A stretch of 63,071 nt of DNA, taken from the NCBI GenBank assembly GCA_002361355.1, contig DESQ01000034.1, positions 1 through 63,071 of the forward strand, given 5' to 3'. The stretch's first letter is position 1, and each line of letters starts with the position of its first letter. A model generated the notes under the pieces. That model was not told the origin of the DNA, searched no databases, and saw nothing but the letters and a program-made list of their open reading frames with translations. Positions 1 to 9,836 of this stretch are shown here, piece after piece. The translations under genes were made by a program, and so were the position numbers. Origin of the DNA: Lachnospiraceae bacterium UBA3310 (GTDB lineage Bacteria; Bacillota; Clostridia; Lachnospirales; Lachnospiraceae).

Positions 1-6
1 CATAGG

Positions 7-2229
7 TCACTTGACACTATCCGAATCAAACCAAAGAACTTCCAAAAGATTTCCGTACCAAAGTCTATACTCCCCACCTTTGTTATATGGGAAATATCTT
101 CCTTTACTGTCATCCAGCTGATCAATGCTTTTAAGAGAGAAGTCTATTTTATTTTTTTCTACTTCCCACCATTCTCTAACAAAAATATCATTTTTACCGG
201 TGCCCATACCGATCTTAACATCAGTAAAATCGCCAATAAACTGCCCTTCATCAAACGCCTTGAGAATATTATCCGAAGCCCAATATGCTACCGGGTGCCC
301 AGGTATCTTAAGAAAATCTTCTTGCTGCGAATAATATCTTTCTTTGTTACTTTTAAACAGCTTTTCCTTCTCTGCCTCTCCACTCACATCAACCAATCTG
401 ACATAAGTTCCAACATAATCATTAACTTTCAAATTAGTCGTTACAAAAGCCGTAGTCTGGACGACTTCGCCAGCTATTTCGTCAAAAGCGCGAGCTCCCA
501 AATGAGACATGTTTATTATTGTTTTTCTTTCAATTTCGCTTCTCAGCTTTTCAAAACTTGCCAAAAACATCCATGCATTTTGTGTTATCATGGCAGAGAA
601 GCCTGTTTTTGAAGTAAAGGTTCCGCACCTTTCCATAAAAACAGCAAACAAATCCGATTTGCTGTTCGGGTAATTCTTCTTTAAGTAATTTGATAAAGTG
701 GCTCCCATTCCACTTCCTCCCATATAAGGAGGGTTTGTAACAACAGCATGATATTTCTGTGACAGTGATTCTCCAACATTTATTAAAACCTGCAATCTCT
801 CAGAAGCTTCTATCTCTCCATGGATATCCATTCTCATCTGTCCTTCGCTGATCCATCTCGGAACAGCAAAACGACGCAAAAGATTCCAATCACACGGAGT
901 AACATTGATTATGCTTCCGTACTCCTTGGCATCATTCATCTCTTCTACGAGACGCATAGTTTCTTTTACAGCTTTACCATATTCTTCCTGTGATAATCCG
1001 ATCCCCATATCATGCATAGGGGCGGATGTAATACCATTACTTTCTTCAATGGCGTATACATGTGGCTGAGGAATGCACAGTTCACCATTCTCATCTTTTT
1101 TATTAAAGAAACGACGATCATATTGGCGAGCTTTCATCATAACTGCAAAATAAGACAACTGAGCTGCTCTTTCGTCAATATCTAACCCCCACAGATTCTT
1201 CTCAACGATATTTTCTACTGCTTCACGCGCTGTATATCCATAATCCTCATAGATTTTTACAAGTACATCAAACATATAACAGAGAATATGACCAGATCCC
1301 ATACAGGGATCAATACACCGGATTTCCTCAGGCTTCAAAGCAGCATATTCTTTACGGATAGCATCCAGTTGTTTCTGAACATCCTCTTCCTGGTCAGCCT
1401 CATCCAGATAATACTTCCATTCAGATTTCAGCGTATCATTCGGATGCCCTTCAAGCCATAAACGCCCTAAGCTGTTCTCCACCATATAACGAACAATCCA
1501 GTCCGGTGTAAACAGCTGTGTAGCCGCTGGAATATTCTCTTTGGAAATCTTTACATTCTTTTTAAGTGCTGCAAATACAGCATCCTTCGGCTCACTGTTA
1601 TAATACTGATACAGCCATCCTATTATCTGAACCTGATCCGTCCAGTCTTCTTCCGGTATCAATGCGATCATCTGCTCAATTACACTGCCCTCACGAAGCA
1701 GGTAGTCCGGCAGAAGCAGTTCCGTATAATGCTCAATCCTCTGAAACATACGCGGTAAAATTCCGGACAGAGCATTACACTGAGTAATCAAAAGATACTT
1801 ATACAGTTCTTCCGTCTTGTTCGCGTCCTTCAGTTCAAAGACCTTGTCCATATCAAGGCCATCCAGATCCAGCTGAATGGCATCCGCCAGAATCTGCGGT
1901 TTGAACTCGCCGGCTTCGTTAGTAAATACCCTTGTATGGCTCGGTAGGTAATTATTCACTTCCATGAATCTGAGCGCAGTAAATCTGTTGAACCAGGTAT
2001 ATGCCACTTCTTCCATCACCTGTTCAAAACCATCAACCTGTATCTTTTCTATCAGAGCTTTACGCTGATTCTTTTCGGTTTCCGTAAGAAGCCTGCCGCC
2101 GATGCTGTCCGCATCCTTAGGCGTAGTCTTCTTTTCTGTGATCTCGTATTGCTCTGCTTTCTGCATAACACGGGCAATTAGTTCATTCCGTGCCCACACC
2201 GCATATTTCTTGATCGCATTTTTGTCCAT
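7..2229 (-). CDS. pglX: BREX adenine-specific DNA methyltransferase PglX, short form (C-terminus missing)
   Basis: This is the host-marking N6-adenine methyltransferase of BREX, which methylates one strand of a non-palindromic site. It shows motif I as DPCMGSGH (about residue 307) and motif IV as NPPYMGG (about residue 505). The ATG at 2229 has a good AAGGAGAG site and lies 13 bases after brxC, so it belongs to the same operon. Family members are usually near 1,200 residues. This frame meets TGA at 7-9, just after the conserved RLWYGN segment, so most of the target-recognition part is absent. With only six bases left, I cannot tell a nonsense mutation, a frameshift, a split gene or an invertible specificity segment apart. 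Confidence 0.88.
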   Translation of the reverse strand: MDKNAIKKYAVWARNELIARVMQKAEQYEITEKKTTPKDADSIGGRLLTETEKNQRKALIEKIQVDGFEQVMEEVAYTWFNRFTALRFMEVNNYLPSHTRVFTNEAGEFKPQILADAIQLDLDGLDMDKVFELKDANKTEELYKYLLITQCNALSGILPRMFQRIEHYTELLLPDYLLREGSVIEQMIALIPEEDWTDQVQIIGWLYQYYNSEPKDAVFAALKKNVKISKENIPAATQLFTPDWIVRYMVENSLGRLWLEGHPNDTLKSEWKYYLDEADQEEDVQKQLDAIRKEYAALKPEEIRCIDPCMGSGHILCYMFDVLVKIYEDYGYTAREAVENIVEKNLWGLDIDERAAQLSYFAVMMKARQYDRRFFNKKDENGELCIPQPHVYAIEESNGITSAPMHDMGIGLSQEEYGKAVKETMRLVEEMNDAKEYGSIINVTPCDWNLLRRFAVPRWISEGQMRMDIHGEIEASERLQVLINVGESLSQKYHAVVTNPPYMGGSGMGATLSNYLKKNYPNSKSDLFAVFMERCGTFTSKTGFSAMITQNAWMFLASFEKLRSEIERKTIINMSHLGARAFDEIAGEVVQTTAFVTTNLKVNDYVGTYVRLVDVSGEAEKEKLFKSNKERYYSQQEDFLKIPGHPVAYWASDNILKAFDEGQFIGDFTDVKIGMGTGKNDIFVREWWEVEKNKIDFSLKSIDQLDDSKGRYFPYNKGGEYRLWYGNLLEVLWFDSDSVK

Positions 2230-2242
2230 GATTGGCTCTCCT

Positions 2243-5200
2243 TTACTTAAGATCGATACCGTCTGACCCTTTGAGCAATGTCTTCAGCTGATCCCTCAGC
2301 TTATCCACATACGCATCGATCTCAGCATCGTTTTCCAGCCTTGCCGCCTTCAAAAGAGACTGGCGGAAGATTGGCTTATATGTCTTCTTCACCACAGGTT
2401 TTACTGGATCCACGGGCTTAACCGGATCCACCGGCTTCGGAGGCTGCTTTGTGAAATCTATCTTGGAAACAGCATCATCCCTGTAGTTCCATATCGGAAT
2501 CGGGAATCCTTCCATGAGTGCCAGGCTTGTTGTCTCCGCAATCTTTTCCTTCTGCTGTCCGTAATAGGTATCCGCCTTGTCACTGATAGACTTGGCTGTC
2601 GGATTGCCTCCCTCTGCCGCCTGGTGAATCTCAGCCATACACTGACGGACTACTTCCAGAAGCTCCGTGCGTTTTTCTTCCAGCATCGCATCATGGGAAG
2701 CCTTTACCTTAGCCATCAGGCCGTTCAGTTCCGGGATTCTCTTGTAGTCATACTTGCCACTTGAAGGAATCATGGTGATCAGGCGGATCGTATTAAGCGC
2801 CGTGTTCGCCTCTTCATCCTTCTTGATATAATCCAGATCATTTCGCAGATCCTGTTCAAACTTCACAGCTGCATCAAATACAGACACCTGTGTCTTGAAG
2901 AATGCTTCCACATTCTGCATCGCTTCCTGTGCATCATACAGATTGTCTTCTCTTTGAAGCACCCGCTCAATCAGAGCCACATTGTCCTTTTGCTGCGACA
3001 GGATATCCTTCACGATGGTAACAGCATTGCTGACTACGTTCCTGTCCGGATATTTATGATTATCGTATCTGGCAAGCAGATCCTCATAATGCTTCTGTAA
3101 ACCTTCAAACTTATCAATGATAAACTGGATCAGGCCATCCTCATCCGCAGGCACATCCATCAGGTTGAAATAATCCCTGAGCAGATCCTTGACGGCCTTC
3201 ATCCTCGTAGCAGAAACCACCTGACGCTTGGAGATCTGTGTCTTACCAATCTCGCTCTTTTTCCTGAGCATATCCGGCAGTTTCGGATTGTTCGGCTGTA
3301 CCGTAGAACCGGCATACTTGATTGTGACCTTCTGGCCTATGATCAGGAGCGCTACGACATATGCAATATCAATTTCACGCCATCCATAAGGGATCGCCTG
3401 ATATCTGCTCTGAACATCCGCCATCGAAGTCGGCAGATGCTTTCTATCCTGCATTTCCAGATATTCTTCCACTTTTGCGGCAGCATCCCTGTTCGGCTCC
3501 GTTCCGGGGATCATATTCTCAGCACCGGTCAGAAGTGCCAGGATATCCGCATCCGACTCTGCATTCTTCACGATCAGCGCCAGATCGCTGTACACGTGGG
3601 AAACCAGATAATCAAGGGACTGGTCAATGACACTCTTCGCCTTGCCCTTCTTGATCTCATAGTCTCTCTTAACCGGATCCTCTTCCTTTGAGGAAACGGC
3701 TGCTGCCTTTACCTCAATCTTTTCACCGTCCACATAGAACTGCGCATTCGTAATAGCGTCCGCCAGATCGCTCTGCGCAGACTGTTCATATTTATCCGCT
3801 TCACTCTGGTAATTGGCAATGATATCCCTCACGCTCTTCGGAAGCTGAGCCACGTTTCTCTGCTTCACATACTTGCGGATCTTCATTGCATTTTCCAGAG
3901 ATTCATAATACGGAGTATCCGCCAGAACCACGATGGACTGACCGGAAGATTCCGTCATCAGACGAAGCTCTGCCTTCTCTGCGGCATCCGTCGCAACGGT
4001 CATGATCTTCAGCCTCATGCCGCCAGTCACCGCGCCGACCGTGGTGTTATCCACCATCTGATCAAATGCAAAGTCATACTTGCCATAGCGGAACTTCTTA
4101 GTCGTATAAATATCACCGAAGACAGTATGCGCGATACGCTCCACGATCGCTGCTGTGTCCACCGGCGTATTTTTGATTTCTCTCTGAATATCCTGCTCTT
4201 CGTCCGTCAGGAAATTATAGGTATCGCCCGTGCGTCCGATATAATTCTGGCTCATGAGACGGTCAAGGGATCCTCTCACCTGTTCCCTCATAATGATCTT
4301 ATCCACCCGGATATCATCCGCCATCAGGATGACGATATTATCCAGATTTGCCTTGATATCATCAATATAACGAACCAGATACAAAAGCTTCAGCACAGCC
4401 ACATCCTGCTGTTCAATGCCGGCATTCGTGTCAGCCGCCTTCTGGCAGCGCTCGATTACCCGGCGGATAGAACTGTCAAGGAATGTGTGGACCGTATCAT
4501 AAAAGAGATAGAACGGTGCAAGTGCATACTCGTCCTTATCCTCGATCTTCTGAGCGGCTTCCTGGAATCCGGACAGCATGGAACGCTCACCGCCGGACAG
4601 ATGCTTTCCGGAATTACCATGCTTGCGGATCTCGGAGAATACCTTCTGCATAATGATGAACTGATACGGCACGAACGGGAAATTCCTTGCAAATTCTCCC
4701 GGACTGCTATATCCCTTGATATCCAGAATGGCATCCGTAAAGCTGAAAAGATTCCTCAGAACGGAATCATTCTCGTTGTAAACCTGCTCCAGCTGAGGAG
4801 TAACCTCTTCCTTCTTACGGAGAATACGCTTCTGGATAACCTCATCCGCAGACGATGATGTCAGGGAAAGTCTGATCTTAAATCTCGCCTGGATACGCGA
4901 GAACTGATCCTGTCTGGTCTTGATGATCTCATCAATCGCTTCCTGACCGGTACAAACTACCCAGATCTTACCGTTACACTCGCTGCCGATCTTTTCCACC
5001 AAAGACTGCAGGTTCATAAGAAGGTCAATGCTGTCTCCCACATACTGGCCAACCTCATCGATCATAAACAGCAACCGGAAATCCTTCGGCTTGCTATCCA
5101 CATATTCCTTCATTTCGGAAACCAGCTGAGCAATGGATGTCTCAATGGTCTCTGTGCCGTCAAACCAGTTATGAGCTGCCGTCTCGCTCATACCCAGCAC

Positions 5201-5833
5201 TTCCATCAAGGTCTCTACCACATCATCCTCGAAGAAGGCAAAAGCATCACGGGACTCAACCCAAGGTGACCCGTTCTTTTCTTCAAAGACCCTGCGGAAC
5301 TCTTCGGTCTTTCCTTTTTTATCAATAAACTGCTCCATCTTGGCGCACTTCAGATTCTCACCGTAGAAGCCCAGATAGTTGTAAAACATCTTGGCAAATA
5401 CACGCAGAACCGCCGTCTTGTCCTTGTTGATGGAACCTTCGATATCTATATTGAACAGGATCGTGTCTGTATCTCCACGGATAGCCTTTGCGATGGGCAT
5501 AAATGTCGCTTCATCGTCAAACTTCTCACGGAAATAATCCTCGACTTTCCTGCCGTCTACTTCTTTATTCTCAAGCAGATAGGACAGCATTTTCAGAAAA
5601 TGAGATTTACCACTTCCAAAGAATCCGGAGATCCATACGCCCACATCCGCTGTCGGCTCCTGGAATGACTCCGCATAGTTATTGAAGAAGGTGATCATGT
5701 GCTTGCGGATATCACGCGTGATGACATATTCCTTTACTTCCTGCTTCAGGACATCAGCGGCATCCTGGTCAACCTTGACGACTCCGTTGATCTTACGGTC
5801 AATGTCGTCATGGAACATCTTTTGTATTCTCAT
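2243..5833 (-). CDS. brxC: BREX P-loop ATPase BrxC
   Basis: A large (1,196 residue) AAA-type ATPase, a core BREX component thought to energise phage DNA surveillance and to assemble with PglX/PglZ. A clear Walker A, GFFGSGKSH, lies at about residues 70-78, and an acidic Walker B-like stretch (LLFMIDEVGQYV) near residue 260. The length is normal for the family. Near the C-terminus a proline-rich linker repeats PVDPVK twice before the last helical segment. Its ATG overlaps the brxB stop by four bases (5830-5833) and has an AGGAGGTG site, implying translational coupling. Nothing looks damaged. Confidence 0.93.
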   Translation of the reverse strand: MRIQKMFHDDIDRKINGVVKVDQDAADVLKQEVKEYVITRDIRKHMITFFNNYAESFQEPTADVGVWISGFFGSGKSHFLKMLSYLLENKEVDGRKVEDYFREKFDDEATFMPIAKAIRGDTDTILFNIDIEGSINKDKTAVLRVFAKMFYNYLGFYGENLKCAKMEQFIDKKGKTEEFRRVFEEKNGSPWVESRDAFAFFEDDVVETLMEVLGMSETAAHNWFDGTETIETSIAQLVSEMKEYVDSKPKDFRLLFMIDEVGQYVGDSIDLLMNLQSLVEKIGSECNGKIWVVCTGQEAIDEIIKTRQDQFSRIQARFKIRLSLTSSSADEVIQKRILRKKEEVTPQLEQVYNENDSVLRNLFSFTDAILDIKGYSSPGEFARNFPFVPYQFIIMQKVFSEIRKHGNSGKHLSGGERSMLSGFQEAAQKIEDKDEYALAPFYLFYDTVHTFLDSSIRRVIERCQKAADTNAGIEQQDVAVLKLLYLVRYIDDIKANLDNIVILMADDIRVDKIIMREQVRGSLDRLMSQNYIGRTGDTYNFLTDEEQDIQREIKNTPVDTAAIVERIAHTVFGDIYTTKKFRYGKYDFAFDQMVDNTTVGAVTGGMRLKIMTVATDAAEKAELRLMTESSGQSIVVLADTPYYESLENAMKIRKYVKQRNVAQLPKSVRDIIANYQSEADKYEQSAQSDLADAITNAQFYVDGEKIEVKAAAVSSKEEDPVKRDYEIKKGKAKSVIDQSLDYLVSHVYSDLALIVKNAESDADILALLTGAENMIPGTEPNRDAAAKVEEYLEMQDRKHLPTSMADVQSRYQAIPYGWREIDIAYVVALLIIGQKVTIKYAGSTVQPNNPKLPDMLRKKSEIGKTQISKRQVVSATRMKAVKDLLRDYFNLMDVPADEDGLIQFIIDKFEGLQKHYEDLLARYDNHKYPDRNVVSNAVTIVKDILSQQKDNVALIERVLQREDNLYDAQEAMQNVEAFFKTQVSVFDAAVKFEQDLRNDLDYIKKDEEANTALNTIRLITMIPSSGKYDYKRIPELNGLMAKVKASHDAMLEEKRTELLEVVRQCMAEIHQAAEGGNPTAKSISDKADTYYGQQKEKIAETTSLALMEGFPIPIWNYRDDAVSKIDFTKQPPKPVDPVKPVDPVKPVVKKTYKPIFRQSLLKAARLENDAEIDAYVDKLRDQLKTLLKGSDGIDLK

Positions 5834-6402
5834 TTGTCGGCACCTCCTACAATGTTAAATGCGCGGTAATATGGATTCGGCTCCAGCTTGTCAAATAGCC
5901 GTACAAATCTTCCGTCATATTTTCCTGGATACATGACCAGAATCGGTATATCCGGGAACTCAGGCTGCAGAGCTTCCAGAAGGGAATGGATCCTCATAAA
6001 CGGAAAAACCTCTCCCACGCCGGTCAAAAGCAGCACATCCCCCGGCTCATGCGGCGCATACTGCATCTTCTCCACAAAACTCTTATTATTGGCGAACTTC
6101 TGCAGATTGGTGAACAGAAAGTCCTTGCCCTTCTTTTCTTCCATCTGTGCAGCCTTCTCCGTAATCCTCTTATCATCACAGATGGACAGGAATACCTTAT
6201 ACAGGTTCCTCTCCACCAAATGACAATCCAGGGACTGATCCACGATCAGCTGCTCTGTAAAATGCCGCACGATCATTTCATCCTTTGCGTCATAGCAGAA
6301 GATCCGGATATTGACCTCATTGCTCAAGCCCTTTCCTTCCAGAAACTCAGGCTTCTGTATCTCTAATTTCAGATTGTCCAATCTCTCGTTAATGCCGCTC
6401 AT
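5830..6402 (-). CDS. brxB: BREX protein BrxB (DUF1788 family)
   Basis: This 190-residue protein matches BrxB in size, in its position between brxA and brxC, and in its conserved blocks (a GDVLLLTGVGEVFPF segment near residue 125, then PILVMYPGKYDGRFVRLFD). Its biochemical role is unclear, but it is essential for defence in studied type 1 BREX systems. The ATG at 6402 follows a strong GGAGG site (gtaggaggtagc) and begins eight bases after the brxA stop. It overlaps brxC by four bases. Confidence 0.9.
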   Translation of the reverse strand: MSGINERLDNLKLEIQKPEFLEGKGLSNEVNIRIFCYDAKDEMIVRHFTEQLIVDQSLDCHLVERNLYKVFLSICDDKRITEKAAQMEEKKGKDFLFTNLQKFANNKSFVEKMQYAPHEPGDVLLLTGVGEVFPFMRIHSLLEALQPEFPDIPILVMYPGKYDGRFVRLFDKLEPNPYYRAFNIVGGADK

Positions 6403-6410
6403 GCTACCTC

Positions 6411-7028
6411 CTACGCAAAACAGTTGAACGCAGAAAGCGCCCTGTCGTCATTATTGCTTCTGATTGCATTCTCCAGCACCGGATTCAGCCAGACCGGATT
6501 GATGTGATCCGCCTTGATATCATCCAGATACTCATTCTCTGCAAGCACACGGATCAGAATCTGCCGGATCTTCTTCATTGTGCTTTCACTCCATCCGGCC
6601 ACATAATCATCCTGTTCCTGCAGCTGCATGAAGAATACATTCACATCCATCTGGCTGAAGGAGAAATTCTGCATCCGGTATTTCTCGCCGATCACCGTGA
6701 TCATGAAATCCCATACCAGCCTGTACTGCTTCATCATTGCATACATGCAAATCTGCTTCGCTGTCTCCGATGACTGCGAAGCAACTGCCTCGATCAGATC
6801 TTCATCACCCATGCCCTTCAATCTGGCAACACAGGCCTTCGCCATCTGGCGGATAGACTTCTCCGTCGGATACTGGAAAAGATTTTCTTCCACGATCCGA
6901 TCAATAATCTCACTATCATTAAGCCCCTCACGCATGAGCTTTGCCGTCGTCCTCATCTCATAGAAAAGGAACTGCTCCCGCGTGATTTGAGCTGAGCCCT
7001 TGTATGGACTATTGTTTATTTCTGCCAT
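6411..7028 (-). CDS. brxA: BREX protein BrxA (DUF1819 family)
   Basis: A 205-residue helical protein of the BrxA family, a small DNA-binding fold that is the usual first gene of type 1 BREX operons. I chose the ATG at 7028, which has GGAG seven bases upstream. The in-frame GTG at 7034 sits inside that ribosome site and would add only two residues. Here brxA is not first: it follows the SMC-like ATPase gene by 19 bases, so the nuclease/ATPase pair and BREX appear to share one transcript. Confidence 0.88.
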   Translation of the reverse strand: MAEINNSPYKGSAQITREQFLFYEMRTTAKLMREGLNDSEIIDRIVEENLFQYPTEKSIRQMAKACVARLKGMGDEDLIEAVASQSSETAKQICMYAMMKQYRLVWDFMITVIGEKYRMQNFSFSQMDVNVFFMQLQEQDDYVAGWSESTMKKIRQILIRVLAENEYLDDIKADHINPVWLNPVLENAIRSNNDDRALSAFNCFA

Positions 7029-7047
7029 CTTCACTCTCCAAACAGTA

Positions 7048-8508
7048 TCATTCGCCCACCGTCATAATGTCCGTTGAGCTAAACAATCTGTCTTTGAACT
7101 CTATTATTTTCTTATCCTTCAAATCATAGTCATGAATTGAAGCGACAATCAGCTGATGATCTGGATAATCTCTCTGAATGATCTTCAACATGGCCTCAAC
7201 TGTGCTATGTTCGACTTCCCTCCCAGTGGGCGAATCAAGAACGATCGGGAGCACTATTCCCGTTTTTTCCCGAATCAGCTTGATATAAGCCAGCTTGAAG
7301 GAAAAAACTATCTTATGCAGAATCGTTCCTGATAGTGATTTCAGGTCATTCGTGAAAATGTAATCCTTGTTTGGTGACACATACGTCTCACTTACATCAA
7401 GTTCCTTCGCATATGCACTTATACAATTATGAAGCTCCAAAACCACACTGTTATCCTGCTTTGTCATAGAACGAATTCGTTCCTGAAGCTTCTGGCGTTC
7501 TCTTTTCAGTTGGTCAATAATTCTCTGTGTGGCTATAGCATCTACACTGATCTTTTTAATATCTGAATCAAAAGCCTCTATTGCTGTTTGCACCTTAAAG
7601 AGCTGTTCTTCTTTTCCTTTTTGCTTTTCTAAAGCTGTTATCTTTCTGTTGATATCATCCAGTTCTGCCGCAAGCATTTCCCTCCGTGCGGTAAGAAGTT
7701 CGTTATTATCCGTAAATCCCACCAAAGTATCTCTGGTAACAGGTATTTCTTCTCCTGAGCTGGACTGAACTGTCAGCTTCATATCAGCAATGTATTCTGC
7801 TAATACTTTATTCTTTCTGAGGATGCTTTTTATCTGCTTTAATTCATCTGAAACAGGTTCCCTCTCTGCTCTTAGAACTTCAAGGCGTCGTTCTATAACC
7901 TCATCTGGCGCATCATATTCAATGTCTTCACCGGCCTCATAAATTGCTTCCTGATATTCTGCGACAGAATGCATATATTCATATTTTTTCTGCTGCCTTT
8001 TTACCGCTTCTAATTGCAACAGTTCATCGACGCACTCTTTCCCTCCAAGTCCGCGAACAAGCGCTTCTATATTGAAGGAAATGTTGCCAATAACCTTACC
8101 ACGGTTCAGTAAAGTCCAGCCTTTCTCCTGATCCATATATGATGCCCCTAAAAGATTGTCCAGGATATCTTTGTTGTCACATCCTGTCAACTTAGCATGG
8201 ATCTCATAAAAGTCCGTCGGTAATGAATAATCTATCTGTTCCTGTCCGTCATCAAGCGACAGATAGGAATTATGGCGATATAGCTTATACTGCTCCCCAT
8301 TGCTTTCAACGGTAAGCCAGAACTCCATATCATCAAATTTTATTCCCTTCGTGCTTGGAACCGGATATCCAAGCGCATAGAATATCGTCCTTAAGAAAGT
8401 TGTCTTTCCCGCAGTATTCTTTTTGCTATAGATGATATTCGCAATTCCAGAGAACTTAACTGTTTTCTGGAAGAAGCCCTCTTTCAAGGTGAACTCTATA
8501 AATCTCAT
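7048..8508 (-). CDS. Rad50/SMC-like coiled-coil ATPase of a two-gene defence module
   Basis: A 486-residue ABC-type ATPase split by a coiled coil. The N-terminus carries an atypical Walker A (KKNTAGKTT, about residues 29-37; the first glycine is Lys). A Q-loop-like YMDQEKGW follows near residue 124, a long heptad-rich region spans roughly 165-350, and a Walker B plus D-loop (LPIVLDSPTGREVEH) lies near residue 420. This is the half-head, coil, half-head plan of Rad50, RecN and LmuB. It overlaps the upstream nuclease gene by four bases (ATGA), the usual sign of a complex. The pair resembles Lamassu/ABC-three-component systems, but no middle component is visible and the ATPase is short. The assignment to that family is inference. 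Confidence 0.72.
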   Translation of the reverse strand: MRFIEFTLKEGFFQKTVKFSGIANIIYSKKNTAGKTTFLRTIFYALGYPVPSTKGIKFDDMEFWLTVESNGEQYKLYRHNSYLSLDDGQEQIDYSLPTDFYEIHAKLTGCDNKDILDNLLGASYMDQEKGWTLLNRGKVIGNISFNIEALVRGLGGKECVDELLQLEAVKRQQKKYEYMHSVAEYQEAIYEAGEDIEYDAPDEVIERRLEVLRAEREPVSDELKQIKSILRKNKVLAEYIADMKLTVQSSSGEEIPVTRDTLVGFTDNNELLTARREMLAAELDDINRKITALEKQKGKEEQLFKVQTAIEAFDSDIKKISVDAIATQRIIDQLKRERQKLQERIRSMTKQDNSVVLELHNCISAYAKELDVSETYVSPNKDYIFTNDLKSLSGTILHKIVFSFKLAYIKLIREKTGIVLPIVLDSPTGREVEHSTVEAMLKIIQRDYPDHQLIVASIHDYDLKDKKIIEFKDRLFSSTDIMTVGE

Positions 8509-9488
8509 AGATTAGCACCTCTCTTTATATCCCGGATATACTGCCTTTGAGTCAGTATCCGATAAAGAATGATCTTCACAAGGGATTCCTTTGTGTCATC
8601 ATCCGCCTCTATCGTACTTACAATATCCAAATAGTCGCCCCATTGGTCAGCCACAAACTGTTTTTGTGCCTTCTTTGACTTTCTATGATCGGATAAAACG
8701 CGGGAAATCATATCGTAACTCATCGTATTCTGATTGATGATCATCTTATATTTCCGCTCGATATCTCCAATCTCGTCATCATTGAAATCTTTTTTATACT
8801 CGCTTGCCGCAGTCTTATCTACAACAAGGACAATCAGCGGCCATATCATTTTCTCTTTCGATATAGAGATAGCTGTGTCGCTCTGTGTGGCATTCTGAAA
8901 AAGATCCCTCTGCCATATTCCCATTATCTCCGTGTTTATGCCCTGAACATCTACATTCACTTCGGAAAGGAACTCATTGACACAAGCCTGTATCTCTTTA
9001 TAACGGTTTTTCAGATCATTTCCATAAAACGGTATTACACGGACGTCTAACTTATGCACATCAAGATTCGTGTATCCCTTATTTTGAACGATCTCTTTTA
9101 TCTTCTTTTGAGCGGCATCCGGTAGCTCATCAAAACCCAGATGCGTTCTTCCGGTGAAGTAACTCAACGTCCGCTGGTTATTGAAGGGATTTGATGAATT
9201 GGTCACATATGTGAATAAACTGCCGTCTCCCTTTTTTGCAGCATCACTCAGAGTCTCCAACGCTTTGGTAAGTTTATCAATAACATGGGAAGTATCATCC
9301 GGCTTTTCAACTGCCTTCGCCTGAGCATATAACTTTGTCTGATCCTGAAGGGTAATCTCTATATCCTCATCAGCCCCTTCAACGCGGACACGCTTTGCGT
9401 CCTTAATATTCTCCAGCATAAGAAGAATTGCAGAGTTAGCCTGAAAATCCCATCCAAAAGCAGATGCTGATGCATTTCTATCACTCAT
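8505..9488 (-). CDS. Predicted DUF4297/Cap4-like PD-(D/E)XK nuclease
   Basis: A 327-residue protein with the N-terminal pattern of DUF4297/Cap4-type double-strand DNA nucleases. It opens with FGWDFQANSAILLMLE, then an acidic EGADEDIEI strand (about residues 38-46) and a YAQAKAVEK strand (about 54-62) that supplies the Q-x-K end of a PD-(D/E)XK site. The C-terminal two thirds are helical and unrecognised, presumably an oligomerisation or sensor part. It starts from ATG 9488 behind a strong GGAGG. It is the first effector gene after the XRE regulator and overlaps the SMC-like ATPase gene, so it most likely acts as the DNA-cutting effector gated by that ATPase. The family call rests on motif reading only. 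Confidence 0.66.
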   Translation of the reverse strand: MSDRNASASAFGWDFQANSAILLMLENIKDAKRVRVEGADEDIEITLQDQTKLYAQAKAVEKPDDTSHVIDKLTKALETLSDAAKKGDGSLFTYVTNSSNPFNNQRTLSYFTGRTHLGFDELPDAAQKKIKEIVQNKGYTNLDVHKLDVRVIPFYGNDLKNRYKEIQACVNEFLSEVNVDVQGINTEIMGIWQRDLFQNATQSDTAISISKEKMIWPLIVLVVDKTAASEYKKDFNDDEIGDIERKYKMIINQNTMSYDMISRVLSDHRKSKKAQKQFVADQWGDYLDIVSTIEADDDTKESLVKIILYRILTQRQYIRDIKRGANL

Positions 9489-9559
9489 CTTCAGGTCCTC
9501 CTTTCCACCCTACAATCAAATCTTACCAAACGACTTGTCCCATAATCCGGACTTCAAGC

Positions 9560-9781
9560 CTATTCGCCTAATTCTTCCCCATCATCAATAAACTCCACGA
9601 TATCACCTACATCACAGTGGAGTACCTTGCAGACCTTCATCAGCACTTCTGTACTGACCGTTTCGCCCTTGGACATTTTCGTCAGCGTCGCCCAGCTGAT
9701 GCCTGCCTCTTTTTGAAGGTCCTTCTTCATCATGTCTTTATCAATTAAAAGCTTCCATAATTTCTTGTAACTTACATTCAT
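9560..9781 (-). CDS. Small XRE-family transcriptional regulator
   Basis: A 73-residue protein that is essentially one helix-turn-helix domain (KKDLQKEAGISWATLTKMSKG, about residues 18-38, followed by STEVLMKVCKVLHCDVGDIVE). It belongs to the short Cro/C1 group with no ligand domain. ATG 9781 follows a GAGGTG site. It is the first gene after the promoter at 9837-9865, and the nuclease, ATPase and BREX genes follow on the same strand, so it is a candidate autoregulator of the whole defence operon. BREX operons more often carry WYL-type BrxR regulators, so an XRE protein in that place is a variant. Confidence 0.82.
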   Translation of the reverse strand: MNVSYKKLWKLLIDKDMMKKDLQKEAGISWATLTKMSKGETVSTEVLMKVCKVLHCDVGDIVEFIDDGEELGE

Positions 9782-9836
9782 AATTCAGGCACCTCGTGTC
9801 CTCATTCCTACAAACATGTGCAAAACGTCAACGATA

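Noticed and set aside
2390..2450. Tandem repeat in brxC as a regulatory DNA repeat
   Set aside because: It encodes the proline-rich PVDPVK linker in frame and is explained by the protein.
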